In this document: in pieces, positions 7,393 to 15,098 of the stretch
Numbering within the stretch: position 1 is the first letter of the stretch
How the letters are laid out: every line of letters starts with the position of its first letter
From: JAAFIP01 sp031428975
GTDB taxonomy: Bacteria; Pseudomonadota; Gammaproteobacteria; Burkholderiales; Burkholderiaceae_C
Assembly: GCA_031428975.1 (NCBI GenBank)
Contig: JANOYR010000186.1
Location: 1-20,598 of the forward strand
DNA: 20,598 nucleotides
Direction of reading: 5' to 3'
Position numbers and translations under genes: made by a program
The notes under the pieces: generated by a model
Told to the model about the DNA's origin: nothing
Database searches by the model: none
Seen by the model: the letters and a program-made list of their open reading frames with translations, nothing else

Positions 7393-8190
7393 ATGAATCT
7401 GCGCGTACGCTCTTGGGTCGTTATTTTTTCTACGCTTTTTGCGCTGGGTTTAACGGCCAGCCTTGGTTTTTGGCAGCTAGGCCGCGCCAGCACTAAAATT
7501 GCACTTCAAGAAAGCATCGCAGACAAAAACTCTAAAGACCCTCTGTCTAACAGCTCGGTTTCAGCTGACGATAGCGAAGCGTCTTCTGGTGTGTTGTTGC
7601 ACCGTTCAGTGCGCATCAGCGGCCATTGGCAAACGCACAACACGACCTATCTAGACAATCGCCAAATGGGTGCGCGGCAAGGCTTTTTTGTTTTGACCCC
7701 GCTGCGTTTGACTGGAAGCGATGCGGTGGTCGTGGTGCAACGTGGTTGGATACCACGTGATTTCCAAGACCGAACACGTTTGGCTGCGGTCTCCACCAGT
7801 GCAAATGAAGTGGTGGTAAATGGACGTGTAACTGCTGCCCCTTCGGCTATTTATGCTTTGGGCAAGGAGGCGGCCGGTGTTTCCGGCCAGATTATGCAAA
7901 ATTTAGATATGCTGCATTTGGGTGAAAGCCTTAAGACCAAGGGGCTGCGTTTGCTTCCCTTCGTTGTTTTACAAACTGATCCGGCCTCCGAGGGCCTGCT
8001 GCGTGACTGGCCCAAGCCAGATTCTGGAGTTGCCAAACATTATGGCTATGCATTCCAGTGGTTTGGCCTGTGCGCGATGGTGTTGGTGTTGTATGTGGTG
8101 CTGGTATGGGTAGTGCCTCGCAGGCGCGCACGCCAACACCTGCAGGCAAATCAAGCACAGCAATCCCCCAGTCAAGAGTCGGCACTTTAA
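7393..8190 (+). CDS. SURF1 family cytochrome oxidase assembly protein
   Basis: SURF1 (Shy1) helps deliver or place heme a in subunit I. This 265-residue protein has the family layout: N-terminal membrane helix (about 8-26) followed directly by GFWQLGRA, a periplasmic domain, and a C-terminal helix (about 219-241). Further signatures are TTYLDNRQMGARQGFFVLTP, VVVVQRGWIPRD and KHYGYAFQWFGL. GGAG at 7381-7384 lies 8 bases before the ATG. The C-terminal tail after the last helix is basic and Gln-rich, and probably cytosolic. First gene of the second oxidase run (SURF1, SCO-like, ctaA, ctaB, sco1), all on the plus strand with short gaps or overlaps. Confidence 0.95.
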   Translation: MNLRVRSWVVIFSTLFALGLTASLGFWQLGRASTKIALQESIADKNSKDPLSNSSVSADDSEASSGVLLHRSVRISGHWQTHNTTYLDNRQMGARQGFFVLTPLRLTGSDAVVVVQRGWIPRDFQDRTRLAAVSTSANEVVVNGRVTAAPSAIYALGKEAAGVSGQIMQNLDMLHLGESLKTKGLRLLPFVVLQTDPASEGLLRDWPKPDSGVAKHYGYAFQWFGLCAMVLVLYVVLVWVVPRRRARQHLQANQAQQSPSQESAL

Positions 8191-8234
8191 GTGCGAGACA
8201 ATACAAGCTAAACCAGCCTTACCCGTTACTACCC

Positions 8235-8927
8235 ATGCGACAAGACAGCACGCCCTCTTCGGCACAATCGGATCACCCTTTGGAGATGACGGTGCACTCT
8301 TTGCCCCGCGCAGCGTCGCCCGCCCGAGATGTCGCGCAAGCCAAGAGTGGGCGCTGGAAAATGCTGCTGGTCATGGCTGCCTGTGCGGCTCCAGTGATAG
8401 CGTCGTATTTCACTTATTACGTGGTGCGCCCCAATACCCAACAAAACTACGGAACGCTCATAACGCCTGCGCGTGCTTTGCCTGACCAGTTGGCCGTCGC
8501 GTCGGATGGGAAATCGGTCAATTTACGCAAGCTCAAAGGACAATGGCTCATTGTCAGCGTCTCTGGCGGCGCATGCAATACGGTATGCGAGGCCAACCTG
8601 TATGCGCAGCGGCAGTTGCGCGAAAGCTTGGGACGCGAGAAAGACCGTGCCGATTGGGTGTGGTTGGTCAATGACGATGTGGCTGTTCGCCCCGTTTTAC
8701 TTCCTGCGCTGCAAACAGCCACCATATTGCGCGTACCGGATGCGCTTATCAAGCAATGGCTGTCGGCTGCACCAGGTCAGCAAACTGTCGATCACCTCTA
8801 CCTTGTAGACCCTCAAGGAAACTGGATGCTACGCTGGCCAGCCGAGCTAGATGCCGCCAAGGCTAAGCGCGATATGGAGCGTTTGCTGCGTGCTGCAGCC
8901 AGCTGGGACCGGGCGGGGCGCGAATAA
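8235..8927 (+). CDS. Membrane-anchored SCO-like thioredoxin-fold protein
   Basis: A 230-residue protein with a cytosolic N-terminal tail of about 36 residues, one membrane helix (about residues 37-60) and a periplasmic domain. The domain begins like SCO1/PrrC proteins (LRKLKGQWLIVSVSGGACNT) and holds a CxxxC pair (Cys114, Cys118), with His187 in VDHLYLVDPQGN further on. These mirror the Cu ligands of SCO proteins, but the His-to-strand spacing is shorter than in Sco1 at 10996. I chose ATG 8235; the frame is open further upstream, but that part overlaps SURF1, and ATG 8286 is an alternative. Neither has a clear ribosome site. Its stop overlaps the ctaA start by one base (TAATG). Such proteins lie between SURF1 and ctaA in many Burkholderiales. 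Role in oxidase copper or thiol chemistry is inferred. Confidence 0.82.
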   Translation: MRQDSTPSSAQSDHPLEMTVHSLPRAASPARDVAQAKSGRWKMLLVMAACAAPVIASYFTYYVVRPNTQQNYGTLITPARALPDQLAVASDGKSVNLRKLKGQWLIVSVSGGACNTVCEANLYAQRQLRESLGREKDRADWVWLVNDDVAVRPVLLPALQTATILRVPDALIKQWLSAAPGQQTVDHLYLVDPQGNWMLRWPAELDAAKAKRDMERLLRAAASWDRAGRE

Positions 8928-10090
8928 TGCCCAACGCCCAAGCACTCTATGATTTTTCGCCAGCACTCCAGTTGGTGCTTTTAGGGGCGCTGGTTGCACT
9001 GCTGCCACTGGCATGGGTTTGGTGGCGTACTCTCCGTGCTACCACCAGTCAACGCCTGCGTGCATTGACTTTGGTAACGCTATTCCTCACCTTTGACTTG
9101 GTGCTTTTTGGTGCTTTTACCCGCTTGACTGATTCTGGCTTGGGTTGCCCAGATTGGCCCGGTTGCTATGGCCAACTAAGTCCGGTGGGAGCGCGTGAAC
9201 AAATCAGTGCGGAGCAAGCGGCTATGCCAACCGGACCAGTTACCCACAAAAAAGCTTGGATCGAGATGGTGCACCGGTACTTGGCCAGCGGTGTGGGTGC
9301 ATTGATCGTGGTGTTGCTCATTGGTGCATGGTTGGAACGTAAATCTGCACCCGCCAATGCACCTAGGCAAGCCATTTACTTGCAGGTTTTCACGCTATTT
9401 TGGGTTTGCCTGCAAGGGGCTTTTGGCGCACTGACCGTGACCATGAAGCTTTTTCCAGCGATTGTCAGCATGCATTTGCTCGGTGGCATGGTCTTGCTAG
9501 CGCTGTTGCAAGCACAGGTGTCTCGGGCGGCATCCGCTGCTGCTGTGCAGCATTTGGGTGATTCCCTGCGCAAACTGGCCATTTTGGGCTTTGGATTGCT
9601 TTGGGTTCAAATTGCGCTGGGTGCTTGGGTCAGCACCAATTATGCCGTGCTGGCTTGCACCGAGTTTCCCATGTGCCAAAATCAATGGATTCCTCCAGTC
9701 GATATGCAACAGGGCTTTAGTCTGTGGCGGCCGCTGGGGCAGCTGGCCAACGGAGAAAGCATCAGCTTGGCTGGGCTAACAGCCATTCATATGGTGCATC
9801 GGCTGTTTGCCTTTGCGGTATTTGCAGTGCTGGGCTTGCTTGCTTGGCGGCTTTGGAGTTGGCCGAGTTACCAGCGCAGTGCGCAAGCACTGTTGGCATT
9901 GCTGGTGTGGCAACTGCTCACGGGGCTGGCCAATGTGGTTTTAGGCTGGCCACTGGTCGCAGCAGTCTCGCACACGGGTGGTGCAGCTGCGCTGGTACTG
10001 GTGCTAACCGATTTATTGCTCAGAAAACCAGCCCAAGTCCAGCTGCCTCGCGCAATAGTCCCACCCCAAGCCCAAGCGATCACCCTATGA
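8927..10090 (+). CDS. ctaA: Heme A synthase (Cox15/CtaA)
   Basis: Oxidises the C8 methyl group of heme O to a formyl group, giving heme A for the oxidase. The 387-residue membrane protein has about eight helices and two related halves. Conserved His are visible: H116 (EMVHRYLAS), H183 (SMHLLGG), H288 (AIHMVHRLF) and H349 (VSHTGGAA). Both periplasmic loops carry the Cys pair typical of type-1 bacterial CtaA: C74 and C80 in GLGCPDWPGC, and C244 and C250 in ACTEFPMC. The ATG overlaps the preceding stop (TAATG at 8924-8929 region), and its own stop overlaps the ctaB start by four bases (10087-10090), so coupled translation is likely. Identity is very sure. Confidence 0.97.
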   Translation: MPNAQALYDFSPALQLVLLGALVALLPLAWVWWRTLRATTSQRLRALTLVTLFLTFDLVLFGAFTRLTDSGLGCPDWPGCYGQLSPVGAREQISAEQAAMPTGPVTHKKAWIEMVHRYLASGVGALIVVLLIGAWLERKSAPANAPRQAIYLQVFTLFWVCLQGAFGALTVTMKLFPAIVSMHLLGGMVLLALLQAQVSRAASAAAVQHLGDSLRKLAILGFGLLWVQIALGAWVSTNYAVLACTEFPMCQNQWIPPVDMQQGFSLWRPLGQLANGESISLAGLTAIHMVHRLFAFAVFAVLGLLAWRLWSWPSYQRSAQALLALLVWQLLTGLANVVLGWPLVAAVSHTGGAAALVLVLTDLLLRKPAQVQLPRAIVPPQAQAITL

Positions 10091-10989
10091 ACCCATCCAA
10101 TAAGCTTGCGATTGTGCGAACGAGCAAATTTTCCCAGTACAACGCCCTGACCAAGCCACGGGTGATCCAGCTGATCGTCTTTTGTGCACTGATTGGCATG
10201 GTGCTCGCTGTGCCTGGCTTGCCCAACTGGAGCGAGCTGCGGTTGATGGGCATTGCTTGTTTGGGCATTTGGTTGGTGGCTGGTGCTGCTGCGGCATTTA
10301 ACTGTTTAGTAGAAAAAGGTATCGATGCCAAAATGCGCCGTACTGCTTGGCGTCCAACCGCGCAAGGAGAGCTCAGTGATGTACAAACAGGCTTGTTTTC
10401 TGGCGTGCTGTGCAGCCTAGGTTCGGTGATTTTGTATGTATGGGTAAACCCACTGACGATGTGGCTGACTTTTGCTACTTTTGTGGGATATGCAGTGATT
10501 TACACCGTGATTCTCAAGCCGCTTACCCCGCAAAATATCGTGATTGGCGGCGCTTCGGGTGCCATGCCCCCTGTTTTGGGCTGGGCGGCTATGACGGGCG
10601 ATGTTAGCCCTGAGGCGCTGATTCTCTTTTTGATTATTTTCTTGTGGACTCCCCCACATTTTTGGGCTTTGGCGCTCTACCGTGTGGAAGATTATCGAAA
10701 ATCTGGTTTGCCGATGTTGCCGGTAACCCATGGCAATGCATTCACACGTTTGCATATTTTTCTTTATACTTTTGTGCTCTTTGCAGCATGCCTGATGCCG
10801 TTTATTTATGGCATGAGTGGCTGGTTGTATTTGATCTTTGCCATCGCTTTAAGCATTGGTTTTTGTGGCTACGCATATGCGCTTTGGCGTAATTATTCGG
10901 ATGCCTTAGCGCGCAAGACATTTCGTTTTTCTCTGATTCACCTGAGCGTATTGTTTGCGGCTTTATTGGCAGACCATTATTTAATTTAA
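10087..10989 (+). CDS. ctaB: Heme O synthase, protoheme IX farnesyltransferase (Cox10/CtaB)
   Basis: UbiA-type prenyltransferase that adds a farnesyl group to heme B, making heme O for CtaA. The protein has 300 residues and about nine helices. The first diphosphate/Mg motif is NCLVEKGIDAKMRRT (N72 to D80), and the second lies in YRVEDYRKSGLPMLPV (D202). TKPRVIQL near the N-terminus and LWTPPHFWALALYR are also family hallmarks. The open frame begins further upstream (from 9724), but that part overlaps ctaA in another frame; ATG 10087 inside an ATGA overlap with the ctaA stop is the natural start. It is followed 6 bp later by sco1. Confidence 0.97.
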   Translation: MNPSNKLAIVRTSKFSQYNALTKPRVIQLIVFCALIGMVLAVPGLPNWSELRLMGIACLGIWLVAGAAAAFNCLVEKGIDAKMRRTAWRPTAQGELSDVQTGLFSGVLCSLGSVILYVWVNPLTMWLTFATFVGYAVIYTVILKPLTPQNIVIGGASGAMPPVLGWAAMTGDVSPEALILFLIIFLWTPPHFWALALYRVEDYRKSGLPMLPVTHGNAFTRLHIFLYTFVLFAACLMPFIYGMSGWLYLIFAIALSIGFCGYAYALWRNYSDALARKTFRFSLIHLSVLFAALLADHYLI

Positions 10990-10995
10990 AGTTGT

Positions 10996-11601
10996 ATGAA
11001 TACAATAAAAAATATAGCAAACTATGTCCTTTTAACGCTGACATTGGTCATTTTTTTTGGGATTTCAGCCTGTAGTGAGCAAAAAATCGCATTCAAAGGC
11101 ATTGACATCACAGGCGCAGAGTATTCGCGCAATTTTGCATTAACTGACCACAATGGACAGCTTCGTACGATTGCTGACTTCAAAGACAAAATCCCCGTAG
11201 TTTTTTTTGGATTTACCCAGTGTCCCGACGTATGCCCAACCGCTATGGCGGAGCTGGTAGAGGTTAAGAAAAAATTGGGCGCGCAGGGCCATTTGGTGCA
11301 GGGAATTTTTGTGACAGTAGACCCTGAACGCGATACATCGCCTGTGCTAAAGGCCTATATGGGGAATTTTGACCCCAGTTTTTTGGCGCTGCGGGGCGAT
11401 GCTGCACAGACGGCAGCGGTAGCCAAAGAGTTTAAGATTTTTTACAAAAAAGTTGAGGGTAAAACACTGACCAGCTACACCATGGACCATTCAGCGGGCA
11501 GCTATACATTCGACGCAACCGGTAAAGTGCGTATTTACAATCGCTACGGCACTGGTGCGCAGGCCATTGCAGACGACATCGCTGTGCTGCTCAAAAAATA
11601 G
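10996..11601 (+). CDS. sco1: SCO1/SenC-type copper chaperone for the CuA centre
   Basis: A 201-residue protein of the SCO1/SenC/PrrC family, involved in building the CuA site of subunit II. The N-terminus has a basic start, a hydrophobic stretch and a lipobox (ISAC, Cys26), so it is probably a lipoprotein. The copper-binding motif CPDVCP (Cys76, Cys80) and the distal His165 (MDHSAGSY) are present, as is the family stretch TVDPERDTSPVLKAY. Starts 6 bp after ctaB, without an obvious ribosome site; the first 40 bases are very A/T-rich. It ends 10 bp before the convergent DISM gene with no clear hairpin between. SenC here is the old name for Sco proteins and has nothing to do with the selenoneine senC at 17585. 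Confidence 0.95.
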   Translation: MNTIKNIANYVLLTLTLVIFFGISACSEQKIAFKGIDITGAEYSRNFALTDHNGQLRTIADFKDKIPVVFFGFTQCPDVCPTAMAELVEVKKKLGAQGHLVQGIFVTVDPERDTSPVLKAYMGNFDPSFLALRGDAAQTAAVAKEFKIFYKKVEGKTLTSYTMDHSAGSYTFDATGKVRIYNRYGTGAQAIADDIAVLLKK

Positions 11602-11611
11602 GCCAATTGCT

Positions 11612-13414
11612 TTAAAAATTCAATGTGTGGATCGTTTGCCGGGTGTCTTTTTCTGATGCCTCGCAGGCGGTGAGCATCCAACCGAGGTGCTCATTGGCAT
11701 CATCGCCCATGCTTTGTGCCTGTATGTCGGGCATCAGCGCCACCGTTTGGCGCAGTTTGAGTGTGGACCCTACTGGAAGTAAGTCGCTAGGTATGAGCGC
11801 AGTGGCTGATATACGGGCGGCGATTTTGACCAAGCTGGCGGCTGTGCACGGGCCCTCTACCAGCAGCAAAAATTGGTTGCGTTCTAGGCGCGCAGGTAAA
11901 TCAACATCGCGTGCAACACGGCTCAATGCGTCTGCCAAAAGCACCAAGGAGCGATCTGCAACCTCTTGGCCATGTTCCTGCAAAAACCATTCATGGTTCA
12001 TCAGCTCGACCAATATCAACGCATATTGGTTTTTATAACGTCTAGCCCGCGTGATTGTGCCGTGCATCTGCGCCAGCAAGGCCCGCATGTTGGCCAATCC
12101 AGTCAGCGGGTCTTGCAGCGGCATACCAACGCTGCGCGCTACGCTTTCACGCCGTGCATTGGAGCGCATAATCATGGCATACAAGGTCATAGGCGCAGCA
12201 ATTGCCGCACCTAAAGTAACGCTGTACTGTGTCACCATATTGGTCGCCATGAGGTCTAGGTTGCGCAGTATTTGAGGGATTACGCCTAGTAAAACAGGCA
12301 TGAAGCCTAGCGCCAGCCAGCGTGCGTACACATCGCCGCGCCTCCAAGCCACAAAGATCACTGCGTAGACAAAACCTAAGGATGCAACGGAGTTCAGTAT
12401 CGTCAGTTGAACCCCCAAAATACTAGGGGCAACCAAATCCACGCAGGCGATCAAAATTTGGCTCAGCACCAGCCCCGCTGTGGTGATACTGAGTACACCC
12501 GAATACAGCCATGGTTTGAGCGTGTAGCGGGCAAACGCTAAGCCAGTCGCCATCGTCATGGTGGCCAAAAAAAACGGAGCGTAGTCTATCCACCATGTGG
12601 ATTCTGGCCAAAAGTATTGCCCAGCTATTCCAGTGTAAGTTGCCTGCGATAGCCACATGGCGACAATGTAAACGCCACAATATACAAAGCTAGGGTCGCG
12701 CATCGTCGTGGCAAACGCGAATGATGCCAAAATAATCAGCAGCATCCAGCCAGAATAGGCACCGAGCATCCACTGCATTTTTTCGCGCATGGATACCAAA
12801 GCATTTTCTTGGTAGAGCGTGATGGGTGCTGCAAAACTCACCCTCTGCTGGCCGATGCGCATAAAGTATGTCACCACCTCTCCAGGCGCATGCGCCAGCT
12901 TAAAAAGCGGTGTGCGGCCTGTATACGGCCATTCACTGCGAATGACTGCATCGCCAGCATATTGGCTAACCCAGCGATTTTGGTTGTCACGCCAATGCAA
13001 ACTCACATCGTCTACGGTCGACAGCCCTACATCGACATACCAAGGCGTAGAGGCGCTGTTAATTCTGGCATCAAAGCGAATCCACAATGCTTTGTTGTGC
13101 AAAAAATAATGTGCACCCTCTTTGGTGGGGCGAAAAAGTGAGCCACTGCTTTCTTGGTTGGATTCGCGCGATTCGATTGCGCTCACACTGGTGGTGCCCT
13201 TTACATCAATCCAAAACTCGCTCTTACCCGCCAGTGGAATGGTTTTTTGCGCAGCATCTATGTCAATAATGGAAACACTGCGTCCCGCGGTTTGGGCGGC
13301 GCTTACCGGCTGGCCAAGCTTAGACCCCGTCACGGGGGGAGGATTTTGGGCATAGCCAGTTTGGATGCCGACCAAAACAGCTAAAAAAATCAAAAATGGT
13401 AGAAATCGGTGCAT
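11612..13414 (-). CDS. 7TMR-DISM receptor with degenerate GGDEF domain
   Basis: A 600-residue protein. Residues 1-22 are a signal peptide (ending GYAQ). Residues about 45-195 resemble the periplasmic 7TMR-DISMED2 sensor domain (YFLHNKALWIRFDARI, WYVDVGLSTVDDVSLHW). About 213-420 hold seven membrane helices (7TM-DISM). From DPLTGLAN (435-442) onward is a GGDEF-type domain. The catalytic signature is not conserved: at the GGDEF position it reads ERNQF (511-515), so cyclic-di-GMP synthesis is unlikely. The protein may bind a ligand in the periplasm and act through partners, or bind nucleotide without catalysis. It lies downstream of rpoH but is separated by a terminator, so it probably has its own promoter in the 80-bp spacer. 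Confidence 0.85.
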   Translation of the reverse strand: MHRFLPFLIFLAVLVGIQTGYAQNPPPVTGSKLGQPVSAAQTAGRSVSIIDIDAAQKTIPLAGKSEFWIDVKGTTSVSAIESRESNQESSGSLFRPTKEGAHYFLHNKALWIRFDARINSASTPWYVDVGLSTVDDVSLHWRDNQNRWVSQYAGDAVIRSEWPYTGRTPLFKLAHAPGEVVTYFMRIGQQRVSFAAPITLYQENALVSMREKMQWMLGAYSGWMLLIILASFAFATTMRDPSFVYCGVYIVAMWLSQATYTGIAGQYFWPESTWWIDYAPFFLATMTMATGLAFARYTLKPWLYSGVLSITTAGLVLSQILIACVDLVAPSILGVQLTILNSVASLGFVYAVIFVAWRRGDVYARWLALGFMPVLLGVIPQILRNLDLMATNMVTQYSVTLGAAIAAPMTLYAMIMRSNARRESVARSVGMPLQDPLTGLANMRALLAQMHGTITRARRYKNQYALILVELMNHEWFLQEHGQEVADRSLVLLADALSRVARDVDLPARLERNQFLLLVEGPCTAASLVKIAARISATALIPSDLLPVGSTLKLRQTVALMPDIQAQSMGDDANEHLGWMLTACEASEKDTRQTIHTLNF

Positions 13415-13450
13415 GGTGCATCACAAAGCAATGTGGGTTGATTGTGGCGC

Positions 13451-13477
13451 AAAAATAGCCGCTCGCGGCGGCTATTT
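13451..13477 (-). terminator. Rho-independent terminator of rpoH
   Basis: A perfect 10-bp stem, AAATAGCCGC (13453-13462) and GCGGCTATTT (13468-13477), with a 5-base loop. Read on the minus strand it begins 18 bases after the rpoH stop and ends in a run of five T. The plus-strand tail is much poorer, so it acts on the rpoH transcript. Confidence 0.9.
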
Positions 13478-13495
13478 AGTGGGAGCTTAAAGGCT

Positions 13496-14428
13496 CTAGC
13501 GGTAGGCTGCCAGCGCTATTTTCATTTTTTTCATAGCGGCGACTTCAATTTGGCGGATGCGCTCGGCACTTACGCCATATTCTGCGGCCAAATCGTGCAG
13601 GGTAAGACCGCCCGAACCATCGTCATTGGTTTGTAACCAGCGTTGTTCCACAATGCGGCGGCTGCGGGCATCGAGCTCGGCCAGTGCGGTGGACAGGCCG
13701 TCGCTGGCCAGCATATCGCGCTGGTGTGCGGCGATCATGGCGGTGGGCTCGTGGTTGGTGTCGGCCAAGTAGGCAATCGGGCCATAGGCTTCTTCGCCAT
13801 CGTCGCCAGGACCGGGGTCCAGCATAACATCGCCGCCCGAGAGGCGGGTTTCCATCTCAATGACTTCTTCACGCTTGACATTGAGTTTTTTAGCCATGAC
13901 CCCTATTTCTCGCGGGTTCAGGGTTTCGCGGTGGGTGGCTTGGTCGTCGGCTGCTGCATCGGCTTTGAAAGCTTGTTTCATGGAGCGCAGGTTAAAAAAC
14001 AGTTTGCGCTGCGCCTTAGTCGTGGCCACCTTGACCATGCGCCAGTTTTTCAGGATGTATTCATGAATCTCGGCCTTGATCCAGTGCAAGGCGTAGCTCA
14101 CCAAGCGCACGCCTTGGCTGGGGTCAAAGCGCTTGACTGCTTTCATCAAGCCAATATTGCCTTCTTGGATTAAGTCGCCGTGCGGCAGGCCATAGCCTAA
14201 AAACTGCCGCGAGACCGAGACCACAAGACGCAAGTGCGAGAGCACCAGCGCCTTGGCCGCCTCAATATCCCCCGTGGCTTGCAGCTTGCGGCCATAGTCT
14301 TGCTCTTGCTCAAGTGTGAGCATGGGCATGCGGTTAGCCGCTGATATGTAGGCATCGAGATTGCCTAGTGAGGGCACAATGCCCCAAGAAAAAGTGCTCG
14401 CGTTGCTCAGTGTTAAAGCGCCAGACAT
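13496..14428 (-). CDS. rpoH: RNA polymerase sigma-32 factor (heat shock)
   Basis: Sigma-32 directs RNA polymerase to heat-shock promoters. The protein has 310 residues from ATG 14428, preceded by AAAGGAG with 7 bases spacing; an ATG 36 bases earlier has no ribosome site. Sigma region 2 is clear (LVLSHLRLVVSVSRQFLGYG, DLIQEGNIGLMKAVKRFDPS, YALHWIKAEIHEYILKNWR). The RpoH box QRKLFFNLR, diagnostic for sigma-32, is at 140-148. Region 4.2 ends the protein (LAAEYGVSAERIRQIEVAAM). The gene has its own promoter covered by a CIRCE operator and its own hairpin terminator, so it is probably a single-gene unit. No doubt about identity. Confidence 0.98.
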   Translation of the reverse strand: MSGALTLSNASTFSWGIVPSLGNLDAYISAANRMPMLTLEQEQDYGRKLQATGDIEAAKALVLSHLRLVVSVSRQFLGYGLPHGDLIQEGNIGLMKAVKRFDPSQGVRLVSYALHWIKAEIHEYILKNWRMVKVATTKAQRKLFFNLRSMKQAFKADAAADDQATHRETLNPREIGVMAKKLNVKREEVIEMETRLSGGDVMLDPGPGDDGEEAYGPIAYLADTNHEPTAMIAAHQRDMLASDGLSTALAELDARSRRIVEQRWLQTNDDGSGGLTLHDLAAEYGVSAERIRQIEVAAMKKMKIALAAYR

Positions 14429-14454
14429 GTCTGAACTCCTTTGAAGTAAATGCC

Positions 14455-14484
14455 ATATTAGCACTCTCTGGGTGTGAGTGCCAG
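14455..14484 (-). promoter_or_regulatory. CIRCE (HrcA) operator overlapping the rpoH promoter
   Basis: The inverted repeat TTAGCACTC - 9 bases - GAGTGCCAG (14458-14484, plus-strand reading) matches the CIRCE consensus TTAGCACTC-N9-GAGTGCTAA at 16 of 18 positions with the exact 9-base spacer. On the minus strand an extended -10, TGC-TAATAT (14455-14463), and a fair -35, CTGGCA (14479-14484, 4 of 6), lie 18 bases apart. The operator therefore fills the promoter spacer, 29 bp before the rpoH ATG. HrcA binding here would repress rpoH until heat shock. The site is seen directly; the regulation is inferred. Confidence 0.9.
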
Positions 14485-14657
14485 TAGTTAATGGTAATTA
14501 CCCTGATAGCTTAATGACTATTGGGTCAGTTTGGGTGCGGGGTTCGTTACCTCTCAAATGCATCCAAATGGCACAATTTACTATTCAATATAGAGCAAAC
14601 TATGTTTACAGTATTGCGTCAATGGTGTTTTTTGTTGTGAGGCATTGGTGGCCTGCT

Positions 14658-15098
14658 TTACCACTTGATGCCCAGTTTTACAAAGGCTTTTGACAGCACA
14701 AACAGGGGTCCAATCCACAGGTATTGAATATCTTCAAAAAAACTGGGTTTTTTCCCTTCGATCTTGTGCCCAATAAATTGCGCAATCCAAGCGATTACAA
14801 AAATCACGATCGACAGTACCAATACTTGCGCACCCATGGCATGCACTAGACTAATAATAAGTGCAGACCAAAGCACCATGCTGACAAAAAATACGCCCGA
14901 TAAGCGCGCGTAATAGACCATGCTGGCAGCTATAAAGGCATAGGCCACCCAAGGATGCAGCGCAAACATAAGGCCGCAAAGGCTGAGCATGATTAAGGGG
15001 ATGGCGGCGAAATGGATGGCTTCGTTGCGCGGATTTTGGTGGCTTTGGCCGTAGTGGGCTATCAAAGCATCGATTCGGCGTGGTGTGGTGGATAACAT
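14658..15098 (-). CDS. DUF962 / Mpo1-like membrane protein
   Basis: Start at ATG 15098 (146 residues) rather than the first ATG of the frame (15206), because the extra 36 residues do not look like the family and conserved sequence begins at RIDALIAHYGQSHQNPRNEA. The His/Asn pattern YGQSHQNPRNEAIHFAAIPL and the C-terminal FIGHKIEGKKPSFFEDIQY are characteristic of the DUF962/YGL010w/Mpo1 family, with four membrane helices between about residues 37 and 115. Yeast Mpo1 is an iron-dependent dioxygenase that shortens 2-hydroxy fatty acids by alpha-oxidation; whether bacterial members do the same is not established. A TATAGT at 15160-15165 (minus strand) could be the -10 of its promoter. It is followed by a 229-bp spacer and rpoH. 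Confidence 0.85.
   Translation of the reverse strand: MLSTTPRRIDALIAHYGQSHQNPRNEAIHFAAIPLIMLSLCGLMFALHPWVAYAFIAASMVYYARLSGVFFVSMVLWSALIISLVHAMGAQVLVLSIVIFVIAWIAQFIGHKIEGKKPSFFEDIQYLWIGPLFVLSKAFVKLGIKW

Noticed and set aside
9724..10086. 121-codon N-terminal extension of ctaB
   Set aside because: It lies within ctaA in another frame; the ATGA overlap at 10087 gives the normal family start and length.
13643..14173. Plus-strand 176-residue ORF opposite rpoH
   Set aside because: Antisense shadow of a clearly conserved sigma-32 gene; no membrane, motif or ribosome site support.
14478..14693. Plus-strand 71-residue ORF in the rpoH/DUF962 spacer
   Set aside because: It overlaps the CIRCE/promoter region and the end of the DUF962 gene, has no ribosome site and reads as translated A/T-rich noncoding DNA. 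The 229-bp spacer otherwise holds only the rpoH promoter, the palindrome GGTAATTACC (14493-14502) and the A/T-rich motif.
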